Assembly: GCF_046156175.1 (NCBI RefSeq)
Contig: NZ_JAYLVL010000001.1
Location: forward strand, 248,001 to 312,000
Direction: 5' to 3'
DNA length: 64,000 nucleotides
DNA from: Lacisediminihabitans sp046156175
Lineage (GTDB): Bacteria > Actinomycetota > Actinomycetes > Actinomycetales > Microbacteriaceae
Part shown: positions 43,448-54,251 of the stretch, piece by piece
Position numbering within the stretch: the first letter of the stretch is position 1
Layout: each line of letters starts with the position of its first letter
Translations under genes and position numbers: made by a program
Notes under the pieces: model-generated
Told to the model about the DNA's origin: nothing
What the model saw: the letters and a program-made list of their open reading frames with translations, nothing else
Database searches by the model: none

Positions 43448-45910
43448 ATGACTACTCCCGAAATCCCTCCTGCGCAGCCCAGCGGGGAACGCATCGACAC
43501 CGTCGACGTCTCCACCGAGATGGAGGGGTCGTTCCTCGAGTACGCCTACTCCGTGATCTACTCTCGAGCCCTCCCCGACGCCCGCGACGGGCTCAAGCCG
43601 GTTCAGCGCCGAATCCTGTACCAGATGACCGAGATGGGCCTGCGCCCCGACCGCGGTCACGTCAAGTCCGCTCGCGTCACCGGTGAGGTGATGGGCAAGC
43701 TGCATCCGCATGGCGACGCGTCGATCTACGATGCGATGGTGCGGCTCGCCCAGAGCTTCATCCTGCGTGTGCCCCTCATCGACGGCCACGGCAACTTCGG
43801 CACGCTCGATGACGGCCCGGCGGCCCCCCGCTACACCGAAGCCCGCCTCACCGCCGCCGCGATGGCCATGACGGAGGACCTCGACGAAGACGTCGTGGAC
43901 TTCGTGCCGAACTACGACAACCAACTGACCCAGCCGGAGGTGCTGCCGTCGGCGTTCCCCAACCTGCTAGTGAACGGGGCCTCCGGCATCGCCGTGGGGA
44001 TGGCCACGAACATGGCGCCTCACAACCTCATCGAGGTCATCGGCGCGGCCCGTCATCTGATCGCGCATCCGGATGCCTCCCTCGACGACCTGATGTCGTT
44101 CGTGCCCGGCCCCGATCTGCCCACCGGCGGAACCATCATCGGGCTCGCCGGCATCCGGGACGCCTACGAGACCGGACGGGGCAGTTTCCGCACCCGCGCA
44201 CGCGTCGCGGTCGAGAACATCACCGCGCGAAAAGCCGGCCTCATCATCACCGAACTTCCGTACATGGTCGGTGCCGAGAAGGTGATCGAGAAGATCAAGG
44301 ACGGCGTCAACTCCAAAAAGCTCAACGGCATCTCGGATGTCACCGACCTCACCGACCGCAAGCACGGCCTGCGGCTCGTGGTCGGCATCAAGACCGGCTT
44401 CAGCCCCGACGCGGTGCTCGAACAGCTCTTCCGTTTCACGCCGCTCGAAGACTCGTTCAATATCAACAACGTCGCTCTCGTCGACGGTGGCCCGAAGACC
44501 CTCGGCCTTCGTGAGCTGTTGCAGGTCTACATCGACCACCGCATCTCGGTGGTCACGCGCCGCAGCCAGTATCGACTCGCGCGCAAGAGGGAACGCCTGC
44601 ATCTCGTCGAGGGCCTGCTCGTCGCGATTCTCGACATCGACGAGGTGATCCAGGTGATCCGGGCGAGCGATGACACGGAACAGGCCCGCGTGCGCCTGAT
44701 GGACGTCTTCGACCTCAGCCAGATCCAGGCCGAATACATCCTCGAACTGCGGCTTCGCCGCCTCACCAAGTTCTCCCGCATCGAACTCGAAGCGGAGCGC
44801 GACCAGCTGCTCGCCGAAATCGCTGCGCTCGAGCAACTGCTCACCGGTCCGCAGCGGGTGCGTCAGCTGGTCTCCGACGAGCTCGAGGAGGTGGCGGAGC
44901 GCTTCGGCACCCCCCGCCGCACCCTGCTCACCGAGGCGCGACCCCCGGTGGGCACGACCGTCGCCGCCCGGGCCGCCGCGGCCGTGCTCGAGATCGCCGA
45001 CACGCCCTGCCGGGTGTTCCTGTCGACGACCGGTCGGGCCATCCGGGTCGATCTGCGGGATGTCGCCTCCGAGCTGCCGGAGCGTGCAGCCCGACGGACC
45101 AAGCACGATGCGATCCTGTCGTCCATCGTCACGACCAGCCGATCGGAGATCGGTGCGGTCACCTCGCTCGGACGGCTCATCCGTCTCACGCCCGTCGACC
45201 TTCCCGTCGTTCCCGAGAACTCCATCCAGCTCGCCGCCGGGGTGCGAATCTCCGACTACCTCGCGATCGATGCGAAGAAGGAGCGTGTCCTCGCGCTGGT
45301 GTCGCTCACGTCTTCCGACGCGATCGCCATCGGCACCCGGCAGGGCGTAGTGAAGCGGCTCACACCCGGAGACTGGGCGAACCGACCAGAGTTCGAGATC
45401 ATCTCCCTCAAGCCGGGAGATTCGGTCGTGGGAGCGCGGCAGTCTGCCGACACCGACGAATTGCTCTTTGTGACCTCCGAAGCCCAGCTGCTGCATTTCC
45501 CTGCCGCGAGCGTGCGGCCACAGGGCCGTTCCGCCGGCGGAATGGCGGGCATCAACCTCGGCGCAAAGGCCTCGGTCATCTTCTTCGGAGCCGTCGACCC
45601 CGGGTCAGACGTCGTCGTCACCACAGTTTCGAGCAGTAGCGCCACGATCGCCGGCATGGAGGCGGGACGCGCGAAGGTCTCCGCCCTGTCCGAATTCCCC
45701 GGCAAAGGCCGCGCGACCGGCGGTGTGCGCGCGCATTCGTTCCTCAAGGGCGAAGACCAGCTCGCAGTGGCCTGGGCCGGTATCGCTCCCCCGCTCGCCG
45801 TCGGTGCGGATGGCGCGGTGCGCTCTTTGCCCGAGGGGGGAGCCAAGCGCGACGCATCCGGAACCCTGCTCGACGGCCTCGTCGGCTCGATCGGCAGCCC
45901 GATCCGCTGA
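43448..45910 (+). CDS. parC: DNA topoisomerase IV subunit A (GyrA/ParC family)
   Basis: Breakage-reunion subunit of a type IIA topoisomerase, 820 residues. The active-site Tyr is in APRYTEARL; the quinolone-resistance region reads HPHGDASIYDAMVRLAQ with Ser replaced by Ala at GDASIYD as in many actinobacteria. The C-terminal beta-pinwheel follows. It converges with parE across a 124-base spacer containing a hairpin. In this phylum the second GyrA/GyrB pair is commonly annotated as ParC/ParE. Confidence 0.93.
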   Translation: MTTPEIPPAQPSGERIDTVDVSTEMEGSFLEYAYSVIYSRALPDARDGLKPVQRRILYQMTEMGLRPDRGHVKSARVTGEVMGKLHPHGDASIYDAMVRLAQSFILRVPLIDGHGNFGTLDDGPAAPRYTEARLTAAAMAMTEDLDEDVVDFVPNYDNQLTQPEVLPSAFPNLLVNGASGIAVGMATNMAPHNLIEVIGAARHLIAHPDASLDDLMSFVPGPDLPTGGTIIGLAGIRDAYETGRGSFRTRARVAVENITARKAGLIITELPYMVGAEKVIEKIKDGVNSKKLNGISDVTDLTDRKHGLRLVVGIKTGFSPDAVLEQLFRFTPLEDSFNINNVALVDGGPKTLGLRELLQVYIDHRISVVTRRSQYRLARKRERLHLVEGLLVAILDIDEVIQVIRASDDTEQARVRLMDVFDLSQIQAEYILELRLRRLTKFSRIELEAERDQLLAEIAALEQLLTGPQRVRQLVSDELEEVAERFGTPRRTLLTEARPPVGTTVAARAAAAVLEIADTPCRVFLSTTGRAIRVDLRDVASELPERAARRTKHDAILSSIVTTSRSEIGAVTSLGRLIRLTPVDLPVVPENSIQLAAGVRISDYLAIDAKKERVLALVSLTSSDAIAIGTRQGVVKRLTPGDWANRPEFEIISLKPGDSVVGARQSADTDELLFVTSEAQLLHFPAASVRPQGRSAGGMAGINLGAKASVIFFGAVDPGSDVVVTTVSSSSATIAGMEAGRAKVSALSEFPGKGRATGGVRAHSFLKGEDQLAVAWAGIAPPLAVGADGAVRSLPEGGAKRDASGTLLDGLVGSIGSPIR

Positions 45911-45984
45911 GATCGGCCCCCTCAGCTCGAGCAAGGTCGAGCGTGAGATGCCCGGCGGCCTGCCTCCGCGCCCCCGGGTGACAC

Positions 45985-46004
45985 GCGCCCGAAGGTGCGG
46001 GCGC
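45985..46004. terminator. Hairpin between convergent parC and parE
   Basis: GCGCCCG-AAGGTG-CGGGCGC forms a seven-base stem in the convergent spacer and could stop transcription from both sides. Confidence 0.6.
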
Positions 46005-46034
46005 GGGCGTCACTCGCGCTCGCGGGCGCTCGCC

Positions 46035-48134
<2,100 letters not shown>

Positions 48135-48357
48135 GTAAATCTCCTTCGCGGCGCCGCCGGCATCGCCTGAACGGGAATGGATGCTGGCCGGGCCGGGTTA
48201 AACACTAATGACCAACGTCACCGTCCCCGACGTGCGACACCCCCAGCACTGGGTGGTACGCGTTCAGCGAAATACACGGGTTTTGTCGTCACGATGTAAC
48301 ACGCCCGTGTTTGGATAGGGACAACGAATTATTGATAGGAAACCGGAGGAGCAACTC

Positions 48358-48594
48358 ATGACTCAGATTGCACCCACCACGACCGCAGTGAACGAACTCG
48401 ACTCGAGCCACCAGCTCACTGCCTCGGACCGCTGCGACAGCTGCGGCGCACAGGCGTACATCCGTGTCGCCATCGGTTCCAGCGAACTGCTGTTCTGCGC
48501 CCACCACGGCAAGAAGTACCAGGAGAAGCTCGCGACAGTCGCCAGTGACTGGCACGACGAGTCAGACCGACTGCTCCAAGACAACCGCGCCTAA
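48358..48594 (+). CDS. DUF7455-type small zinc-ribbon protein
   Basis: A 78-residue protein with ASDRCDSCGAQAYIRV and LLFCAHHGKKY, giving a CxxC...CxxH metal site typical of the actinobacterial DUF7455 family usually found near parE and sigA. Function unknown. The ribosome-binding site GGAGGAG lies six bases before ATG 48358. Confidence 0.9.
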   Translation: MTQIAPTTTAVNELDSSHQLTASDRCDSCGAQAYIRVAIGSSELLFCAHHGKKYQEKLATVASDWHDESDRLLQDNRA

Positions 48595-48623
48595 GCGACA
48601 ACCGCTCCCCCTCTGATTTCAGA

Positions 48624-48653
48624 CAGCGCCCTCGGCTCCGGCCGGGGGCGCTG
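48624..48653 (+). terminator. Terminator after the DUF7455 gene
   Basis: CAGCGCCC pairs with GGGCGCTG around an inner CGGC/GCCG stem, starting 30 bases after the stop codon. The downstream side runs straight into a 14-base tandem array. Confidence 0.7.
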
Positions 48654-48792
48654 TGCTGTCTGCGCGGTGCTGTCTGCACGGTGCTGTCTGCACGGTGCTG
48701 TCTGCGCTGTGCTGTCTGCGCGTTGCTCCCTGTGCGGTGCCGATAGCGCTGTCCCGACTGCGCTCTGCCGTCCGCGTCGTGCTGACTGCGCC
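48653..48792. repeat. 14-base tandem repeat, about ten units
   Basis: Contiguous 14-base units start at 48653 with consensus GTGCTGTCTGCGCG. The first five (to 48722) are near-identical and the next five progressively diverged. It fills the convergent junction between DUF7455 and alr. Confidence 0.9.
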
Positions 48793-48822
48793 GGTGCCCT
48801 CAGCTCGCTCGGCGGGTGGGAC

Positions 48823-49884
48823 TCACTCGAAGAACCGGCGCCGGATTCGCGGACTCAGTCGCGTCACGATCTCTTCGCCGATCGTGCCGAGCTCGTCGGC
48901 CCATTCCTGCAGCGTCGGCTCGCCGTCCGCGCCACTGCCGAAGAGCACAGCAGTGTCACCGGGTCGCACCATCGCCTCCCCCGTGTCGACCACGAGGCTG
49001 TCGATGTGCACCGCGACGATCTCGTGGAGGCGACCATCGATGGAGAGTTGCAGAACCCCGGCCGCTGCGCTCGGGATGCCGTCACCGAAGCCGATGCCGA
49101 CGGTCGCGAGTCCGCCACGCACGGCGATCACGGGGGCCGTCAGGGTCATCACCGGTTCCAGCCACAGCGATGACGGAGTGACGCCGCCACCCGGGGAGAT
49201 GCCGTAGGAGAACGCCCCGATCCGCACCAGGTCGAACCGCGCATCGGCCCTCGCGAACGCGGCTGCGCTCGCCGCGAGATGGCGGACGGCGAAGCGCGCG
49301 CCGAGCCCCTCGGCCACGGCGACCGCCGTGGTGAAACGTTCGATGGCGATCGAGTCGTCGTCTTCCGAGGCCTCGGCGATGTGGGTCCAGGCTCCGACGA
49401 GCTCGACGCGATCGGACAGTTCGATGGCTCGCGCCACGAGTCCGGGCCATTCGTGGACGCTCGCGCCGTTGCGGTGGAGGCCGGTGTCGATCTTGAGGTG
49501 CACCCGCGCTCGCAGGGAGGCGCCAGCATCCGCTATCGCCTCGAGCTGGCCGATCGTCGACACGCCGAGATCCAGTTCGGCTTCGATCGCCGCCGCGTAG
49601 TCCTCCCCTGGACCGAGCAGCCAGGTGAACACCGCCACGTCGCGCGGGATGCCGTTCTCGCGCAGTACCAGTCCGGTCTCGATGTCGAGGGAGCCGATCC
49701 ATCCGAGCCCCGCCTCTACCGCAGCGCGCGCAACCGGCACGAGACCGTGGCCGTAGGCATCCGCCTTGACCACGGCCATCAGCGCGGCCGGTGCGACCCG
49801 CTCGCCGAGCCGCGCGAGGTTGCGACGATAGGCAGAGAGATCGACCGTCGCCGTCGGCACCGTCGTCGGATCGGACGACGCCAT
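48823..49884 (-). CDS. Alanine racemase-like protein keeping the PLP lysine but lacking the catalytic-Tyr segment
   Basis: A 353-residue fold-type III PLP enzyme. The barrel is complete: PLP Lys40 in AVVKADAYGHG, HLKIDTGLHRNG (Arg136 equivalent), AWTHIAEAS (His166) and LVRIGAFSYGI (Arg219). The C-terminal beta domain lacks about 15 residues that in Geobacillus Alr carry VSYGATY with the catalytic Tyr265, and GYADG reads GFGDG. On its own it lacks the second catalytic base. ATG 49884 overlaps the upstream paralogue's TGA by one base, indicating coupling. Likely part of a racemase complex with that paralogue. Confidence 0.85.
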   Translation of the reverse strand: MASSDPTTVPTATVDLSAYRRNLARLGERVAPAALMAVVKADAYGHGLVPVARAAVEAGLGWIGSLDIETGLVLRENGIPRDVAVFTWLLGPGEDYAAAIEAELDLGVSTIGQLEAIADAGASLRARVHLKIDTGLHRNGASVHEWPGLVARAIELSDRVELVGAWTHIAEASEDDDSIAIERFTTAVAVAEGLGARFAVRHLAASAAAFARADARFDLVRIGAFSYGISPGGGVTPSSLWLEPVMTLTAPVIAVRGGLATVGIGFGDGIPSAAAGVLQLSIDGRLHEIVAVHIDSLVVDTGEAMVRPGDTAVLFGSGADGEPTLQEWADELGTIGEEIVTRLSPRIRRRFFE

Positions 49885-50549
49885 CAGTACACCCGCGGCA
49901 GGTGACTGCCGAACACGGAGACGATCTCGGCAGAAGGACGCCCGAGGCTGCCTGCCCAGTCCCGGACTGCCGGTTCACCCGCACCAGGGTCGCCGAAGAC
50001 CACGGCTTCGTCGCCGATCGCGGCCGAGTCTTCTCCGAGGTCGAGCACCAGCGCGTTCATGGCAACGCGCCCCACGATGCGCCGCGCCACACCCCCGAGA
50101 AGGAGGGATCCCACGTTGCTGGCGATGCGGTCGAGGCCGTCGGCGTAGCCGATGCCGACCAGCGCCAGGTTCGTCCGAACACTCGCTGTCCAGGTGTAGC
50201 CATAGGACACGCTCTCGCCCGCATCGATGGTCTTCGTTCCGACGACGAGCGCGCTCACTCGCATCGCCGACCGCAGTTCGGGATCGGACGAGAGGCCGTA
50301 CAGCGCGACCCCCGCGGAGACGAAGTCGCTGTGCGCGTCGGCGGATGCGGCGAAGTCGAGGTCCCGGACGAAGGCGCCACCGTCCAGGGCGGCGTCGATC
50401 ACCGCGGTGAGGCCATGCCCATAGGCATCCGCCCTCACATCGGCCACCAGCACTCGAGAACCAGCCCCGCGCGCGAGCACGGCGGCATTGTCACGGATCG
50501 CCGAGAGGTCGATGCTCGCGCTATGAATGCGTGAACCGGGCAGCGTCAT
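49884..50549 (-). CDS. Truncated alanine racemase paralogue with Lys-to-Arg change, keeping the catalytic-Tyr segment
   Basis: A 221-residue protein made of the first barrel strand and an intact alanine racemase C-terminal domain. About 140 residues of the barrel are missing between DAYGHG and FAASAD. The PLP Lys is Arg39 (DVRADAYGHG, codon AGG). Tyr116 in ESVSYGYTW and Tyr135 in VGIGYADGL match Tyr265 and Tyr284 of Geobacillus Alr. ATG 50549 follows AGAGG. It cannot bind PLP as a normal racemase but could lend its Tyr across a dimer interface to the coupled downstream protein. Confidence 0.85.
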   Translation of the reverse strand: MTLPGSRIHSASIDLSAIRDNAAVLARGAGSRVLVADVRADAYGHGLTAVIDAALDGGAFVRDLDFAASADAHSDFVSAGVALYGLSSDPELRSAMRVSALVVGTKTIDAGESVSYGYTWTASVRTNLALVGIGYADGLDRIASNVGSLLLGGVARRIVGRVAMNALVLDLGEDSAAIGDEAVVFGDPGAGEPAVRDWAGSLGRPSAEIVSVFGSHLPRVY

Positions 50550-50583
50550 CACCTCTCGCACCGTAACCAAGGTCCTGGCGAAC

Positions 50584-51321
50584 CTAGATCCTCGAGAATA
50601 CGTGCTTCGCGTGGGAGATGATCACTTCTCGGGCCCGCGTGGCGTAGAGCTCGAGGCTCTCGTTTCCCGCGGAAGAGGTTGCGGGTAGGCCGCGACGCTC
50701 CGTCACCGAGGCGATGATCGCGTCGGTGAGAAGGGGGTTGAGGGGCAGCACGGGGCCGCCGACCTGGGTGCCGATCGCACTACCGTCGAGCACGCCCTCG
50801 ACAGATCCCTCCCCGTTGCCCGTGCCCGCCTCGAGAATCCCGAGCGGCTTGGCACCGGAATCCAGCGTCCAGCGCGAAGCATTGTCTTCGAAGCCGACGA
50901 TCTGGCCGAATGGAGAGTCGACGATGACATAGCCGACGGAGCGGGTGGCGACGCGGGTCGCTCTCAGCGGGAGGATGCCGAGCCCCTCGAGGGAACCGCC
51001 GTCGAGGAGAGAGATCGAGTGGCCGAGCAGCTCCGCCCCGGAGCCGTAGGCGAAGACCGGTACTCCGCTTTCGCGTAGCGCCCGCAGCCGGTCTCCGTTT
51101 GTCAGCAGGTCGGAGTGGATGTTGCGCATCGCCGAGAGCGGACCGTTGCCCACGACGACGAGATCCACGTCCGTCGGCAGTTCGGATTCCACTTCGTGCG
51201 CGACAACGGTGACCGAGTGTCCGGCGTGCTCGAGTCGCTTTGTCAATGCCATTACATTGCCGCGATCTCCGGCCACGCCGAGTTCATCCGGGTAGAGCTG
51301 CACGATCGTCAGGGCGCTCAT
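50584..51321 (-). CDS. gatD: GatD-like glutamine amidotransferase lacking catalytic Cys and His
   Basis: A 245-residue class I amidotransferase fold, partner of MurT. In active GatD the loop is CGGYQLLG; here it is GSGAELLG, with Gly93 where the nucleophile should be. The catalytic His motif YLHGPLLPKNP reads QVGGPVLPLNP (Gly188), and GFENH reads GFEDN. Thus no glutaminase activity is expected. ATG 51321 overlaps the murT stop (ATGA), keeping the canonical gene pair. It probably serves as a structural subunit. Confidence 0.88.
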   Translation of the reverse strand: MSALTIVQLYPDELGVAGDRGNVMALTKRLEHAGHSVTVVAHEVESELPTDVDLVVVGNGPLSAMRNIHSDLLTNGDRLRALRESGVPVFAYGSGAELLGHSISLLDGGSLEGLGILPLRATRVATRSVGYVIVDSPFGQIVGFEDNASRWTLDSGAKPLGILEAGTGNGEGSVEGVLDGSAIGTQVGGPVLPLNPLLTDAIIASVTERRGLPATSSAGNESLELYATRAREVIISHAKHVFSRI

Positions 51322-52655
51322 CGCTGGTTCTCCAGTTCGAGGAAACCGATCTGCTTGCGCGCGAGCATCATGATCTCGTAGTTCACGATCCAGGTCTTCA
51401 ACCCGGTCGACGGACGGGGCAGGGCGCGCATGATGTCGATCGCCTTCTTCAGGTCGGGTTCGACCACTCCGATGGTGATCCCTTCGTGTTCGAGGCGCAG
51501 CGCGATCTGCCAAGCCTTTGCCCCCGTGATGACATCCACGTGATCCAGAGCGGCGAAGTCGATGTCGTAGATCCAGGAGATATCGGGCGTGCCCTCATCG
51601 ATGGCCAGGAGCACCTGCTCGGGCGGCTCCGGAAGGGCATCGAGGTTCAGTTGCAGGCTCGCGGCATTCTTGAACATCACGAATTCGACCTGCTCGTTCA
51701 CGCCATCACGGTTGGTGAAGTCGAGCAGCTCGCCACGCCCGTAGGCCGGCTTCATCGCCGCGAACGCAGCGGCCGAGGATGCCCCGTCGAAGCGCTCTCC
51801 GAGGATGACCGCCGCCGTGGCCAGCGCCGCTGCGGCATCGATGGCGTAGTGGAGACCTTTCGCGGGAAGGGTCACGTCGACGCTGGTGCCATCGACGGTG
51901 ATCGTGGCGCCCGCGCGGTCGGTGGCCACCAACTCGGCCAGGGCTCGATGGGATTCCGCCTGCACCGCCTGGTCGCGGTAGTCCTTCGCATTGAACAGCC
52001 CGTGCGGGGCACGCGCGATGACTTCGGCGGAGGCTCCGAAGTAGGTGATGTCGGGCGCGGTAGTCGAATCACCGTCGACGTAGCGGCGGGCGATCTTCGA
52101 CAGGTACGGATCTTCGCGGTTCGTCACGATGTGCAACCCCGCCTGCTGGGCGGTATCCAGCATCATGTCGGCGACACGCTCGGTCTCGTAAAAGCGATAG
52201 AGCTGGTCAACCTGCGTGTTCAGCACGAGCACCGTCGACGGCGGCACGGCCGCGGCGAACTCGAGGGCGAAGGCCTCATCGACCTCCAGCACGCCGATGT
52301 CCGCATCCACCCGTCCGAGCACGCTCGACTCCGCGAGGATCGACGACGCGATTCCCTGGGGGAGGTTCGCCCCGGAGGGATTGGTGAACACGGTGAGTCC
52401 GTGCCCCCGCAGTACCTCGGTCAGCATGTGGGTGGTCGTGGACTTGCCGTTGCTGCCCAGGACGTAGACGATGCCGTAGCGGAACTGGCCCGTGACATCC
52501 CGCAGGAAATGCGGCGCCAGCTTCGTGGTGACGTATCCCGGAAACGCGGATCCGCCGCCGCGCAGCTTTGCCAAGGCGCGCACAGCCTTGCCTGCCACCA
52601 CGGGAAAGAAGTACCTGAGGCCGCGGAGCCCGTCTGTTTTCTGCTCGCTCACCAC
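51318..52655 (-). CDS. murT: MurT-like Mur ligase without the Cys4 zinc ribbon
   Basis: A 445-residue Mur-ligase-fold protein. The ATP loop is LGSNGKSTTTHM, the Asn/Gly-rich ANLPQGIASSIL and EVDEA segments are retained, and DISWIYDIDFAAL keeps the Asp that in MurT-GatD completes the glutaminase triad. The Cys4 zinc ribbon normally found in the central domain is absent; the protein has no cysteine at all. Canonical MurT-GatD amidates D-Glu of lipid II. Its partner here is glutaminase-dead, so a different nucleophile may be used. The stop is overlapped by gatD; sigA ends just upstream. Confidence 0.88.
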   Translation of the reverse strand: MVSEQKTDGLRGLRYFFPVVAGKAVRALAKLRGGGSAFPGYVTTKLAPHFLRDVTGQFRYGIVYVLGSNGKSTTTHMLTEVLRGHGLTVFTNPSGANLPQGIASSILAESSVLGRVDADIGVLEVDEAFALEFAAAVPPSTVLVLNTQVDQLYRFYETERVADMMLDTAQQAGLHIVTNREDPYLSKIARRYVDGDSTTAPDITYFGASAEVIARAPHGLFNAKDYRDQAVQAESHRALAELVATDRAGATITVDGTSVDVTLPAKGLHYAIDAAAALATAAVILGERFDGASSAAAFAAMKPAYGRGELLDFTNRDGVNEQVEFVMFKNAASLQLNLDALPEPPEQVLLAIDEGTPDISWIYDIDFAALDHVDVITGAKAWQIALRLEHEGITIGVVEPDLKKAIDIMRALPRPSTGLKTWIVNYEIMMLARKQIGFLELENQR

Positions 52656-52660
52656 GCGGT

Positions 52661-54010
52661 TTACTCGAGGTAGTCGCGAAGAGACTGCGACCGCGACGGG
52701 TGGCGCAGTTTCGCCATCGTCTTCGACTCGATCTGGCGGATGCGCTCGCGCGTCACGCCGAACGTGTCACCGATCTGGTCGAGGGTCTTCGGCATTCCAT
52801 CGCCGAGGCCGAAACGCATGCGGATCACGCCGGCCTCGCGCTCGGAGAGCGAATCGAGAAGGGACTCGAGCTGCTTCTGGAGCATGGTGAAGCCGACGGC
52901 ATCCGCCGGCACGACAGCTTCGGTGTCTTCGATGAGGTCACCGAACTCGCTGTCGCCATCCTCGCCGAGCGGGGTGTGCAGCGAGATGGGCTCGCGCCCG
53001 TACTTCTGCACCTCGATGACCTTTTCCGGAGTCATGTCGAGCTCGCGGCTCAACTCCTCCGGGGTGGGCTCGCGACCGAGATCCTGCAGCATCTGGCGCT
53101 GCACGCGGGCGAGCTTGTTGATGACCTCGACCATGTGCACCGGGATACGGATGGTGCGGGCCTGGTCGGCCATCGCTCGCGTGATCGCCTGGCGGATCCA
53201 CCAGGTCGCGTAGGTGGAGAACTTGAAGCCCTTGGTGTAGTCGAACTTCTCGACGGCACGGATCAGCCCGAGGTTGCCCTCCTGGATGAGGTCGAGGAAC
53301 TGCATTCCGCGCCCCGTGTAACGCTTTGCGAGCGAGACGACGAGTCGGAGGTTCGCGCCGAGCAGGTGGCTCTTGGCGCGCTGTCCGTCCTTGGCCACCC
53401 AGGTGAGCTCACGTCCGAGCTGCGACTTGAGTTCCGCCGGAGTCATGTCGGCGAGCTTGTCCTCGGCAAAGAGCCCCGCCTCGATGCGCATGGCGAGCTC
53501 GACCTCTTCGGCCGCGTTGAGAAGAGCGACCTTTCCGATCTGCTTCAGGTAGTCCTTGACCGGGTCGGCGGTGGCACCGGTGATCGCCGAGGAGTAGACC
53601 GGAACTTCGTCTTCGTCGTCGACGAGAGACAACACGAGGGCACCGGAGGGCAGGACCTCTACCGTCTTGTCCTCCTTCTCCTCGTCGGAATCCTCAGCGG
53701 TCTCTTCTTTCGCGTCATCGTCCTTGCTGTCATCGACCACGACGACGACTTCCGCCTCGGTGTCGGCCTCGTCGTCGGGGCCGTCTTCCTCATCGGAGTT
53801 CGCAGCCTTGGCGCCGCGCTTGGCCGGTGCCTTCTTGGCCGGTGCCTTGGCTGCTGCCGGCGCCTTGGAGGCTGCCGCCTTCTTAGCGGGGGCTGCCTTC
53901 TTCACGGGCGTGGACTTCACGGGCGCGGCCGCGGCATCCGAGAGGTCGGCACTGACCCCTTCGGTGACATCGGGTTCCGCTACCGCGGTGGTTTTGGTTC
54001 GGGTGGCCAT
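52661..54010 (-). CDS. sigA: Primary RNA polymerase sigma factor
   Basis: Group 1 sigma-70 factor, 449 residues. Region 2 contains GNLGLIRAVEKFDYTKGFKF and the region 2.4 helix ATWWIRQAITRAMADQ; region 4 ends with TRERIRQIESKTMAKLRHP. The first 160 residues are a Lys/Ala/Pro-rich then acidic extension, typical of actinobacterial SigA/HrdB. ATG 54010 follows AAAGGTG. It lies five bases upstream of murT in the same direction, so murT-gatD-racemase genes may share its transcript. The 241-base gap upstream probably holds its promoters. Confidence 0.96.
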   Translation of the reverse strand: MATRTKTTAVAEPDVTEGVSADLSDAAAAPVKSTPVKKAAPAKKAAASKAPAAAKAPAKKAPAKRGAKAANSDEEDGPDDEADTEAEVVVVVDDSKDDDAKEETAEDSDEEKEDKTVEVLPSGALVLSLVDDEDEVPVYSSAITGATADPVKDYLKQIGKVALLNAAEEVELAMRIEAGLFAEDKLADMTPAELKSQLGRELTWVAKDGQRAKSHLLGANLRLVVSLAKRYTGRGMQFLDLIQEGNLGLIRAVEKFDYTKGFKFSTYATWWIRQAITRAMADQARTIRIPVHMVEVINKLARVQRQMLQDLGREPTPEELSRELDMTPEKVIEVQKYGREPISLHTPLGEDGDSEFGDLIEDTEAVVPADAVGFTMLQKQLESLLDSLSEREAGVIRMRFGLGDGMPKTLDQIGDTFGVTRERIRQIESKTMAKLRHPSRSQSLRDYLE

Positions 54011-54251
54011 CGGGACACCTTTCACTAGTAGTTCTTCAGGCGTTACACGCCCATCGCTGGTAGAACGACCCTCGCTCGGCACACCATGGTCGCCGGGTTT
54101 TTCGGGCAGCACTAAGACCCATGTCAAGTCCTGATCTTTCACGCAGCGGTGCTGCAGAGCAATCACGAGGACCTGAACGGGCCTTACGTCAATTATTGCA
54201 CGGATTCACAATGACCCTTGCCAACTCGGCCAAATCGCTATATAACGGCCG

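Noticed and set aside
43967..45496. A 509-residue minus-strand open frame
   Set aside because: Antisense to parC with no recognisable motif.
54011..54251. Possible gene in the 241-base gap between sigA and the MFS gene
   Set aside because: No frame has a plausible start with ribosome-binding site or recognisable protein; it probably holds sigA promoters, which I could not place with confidence.
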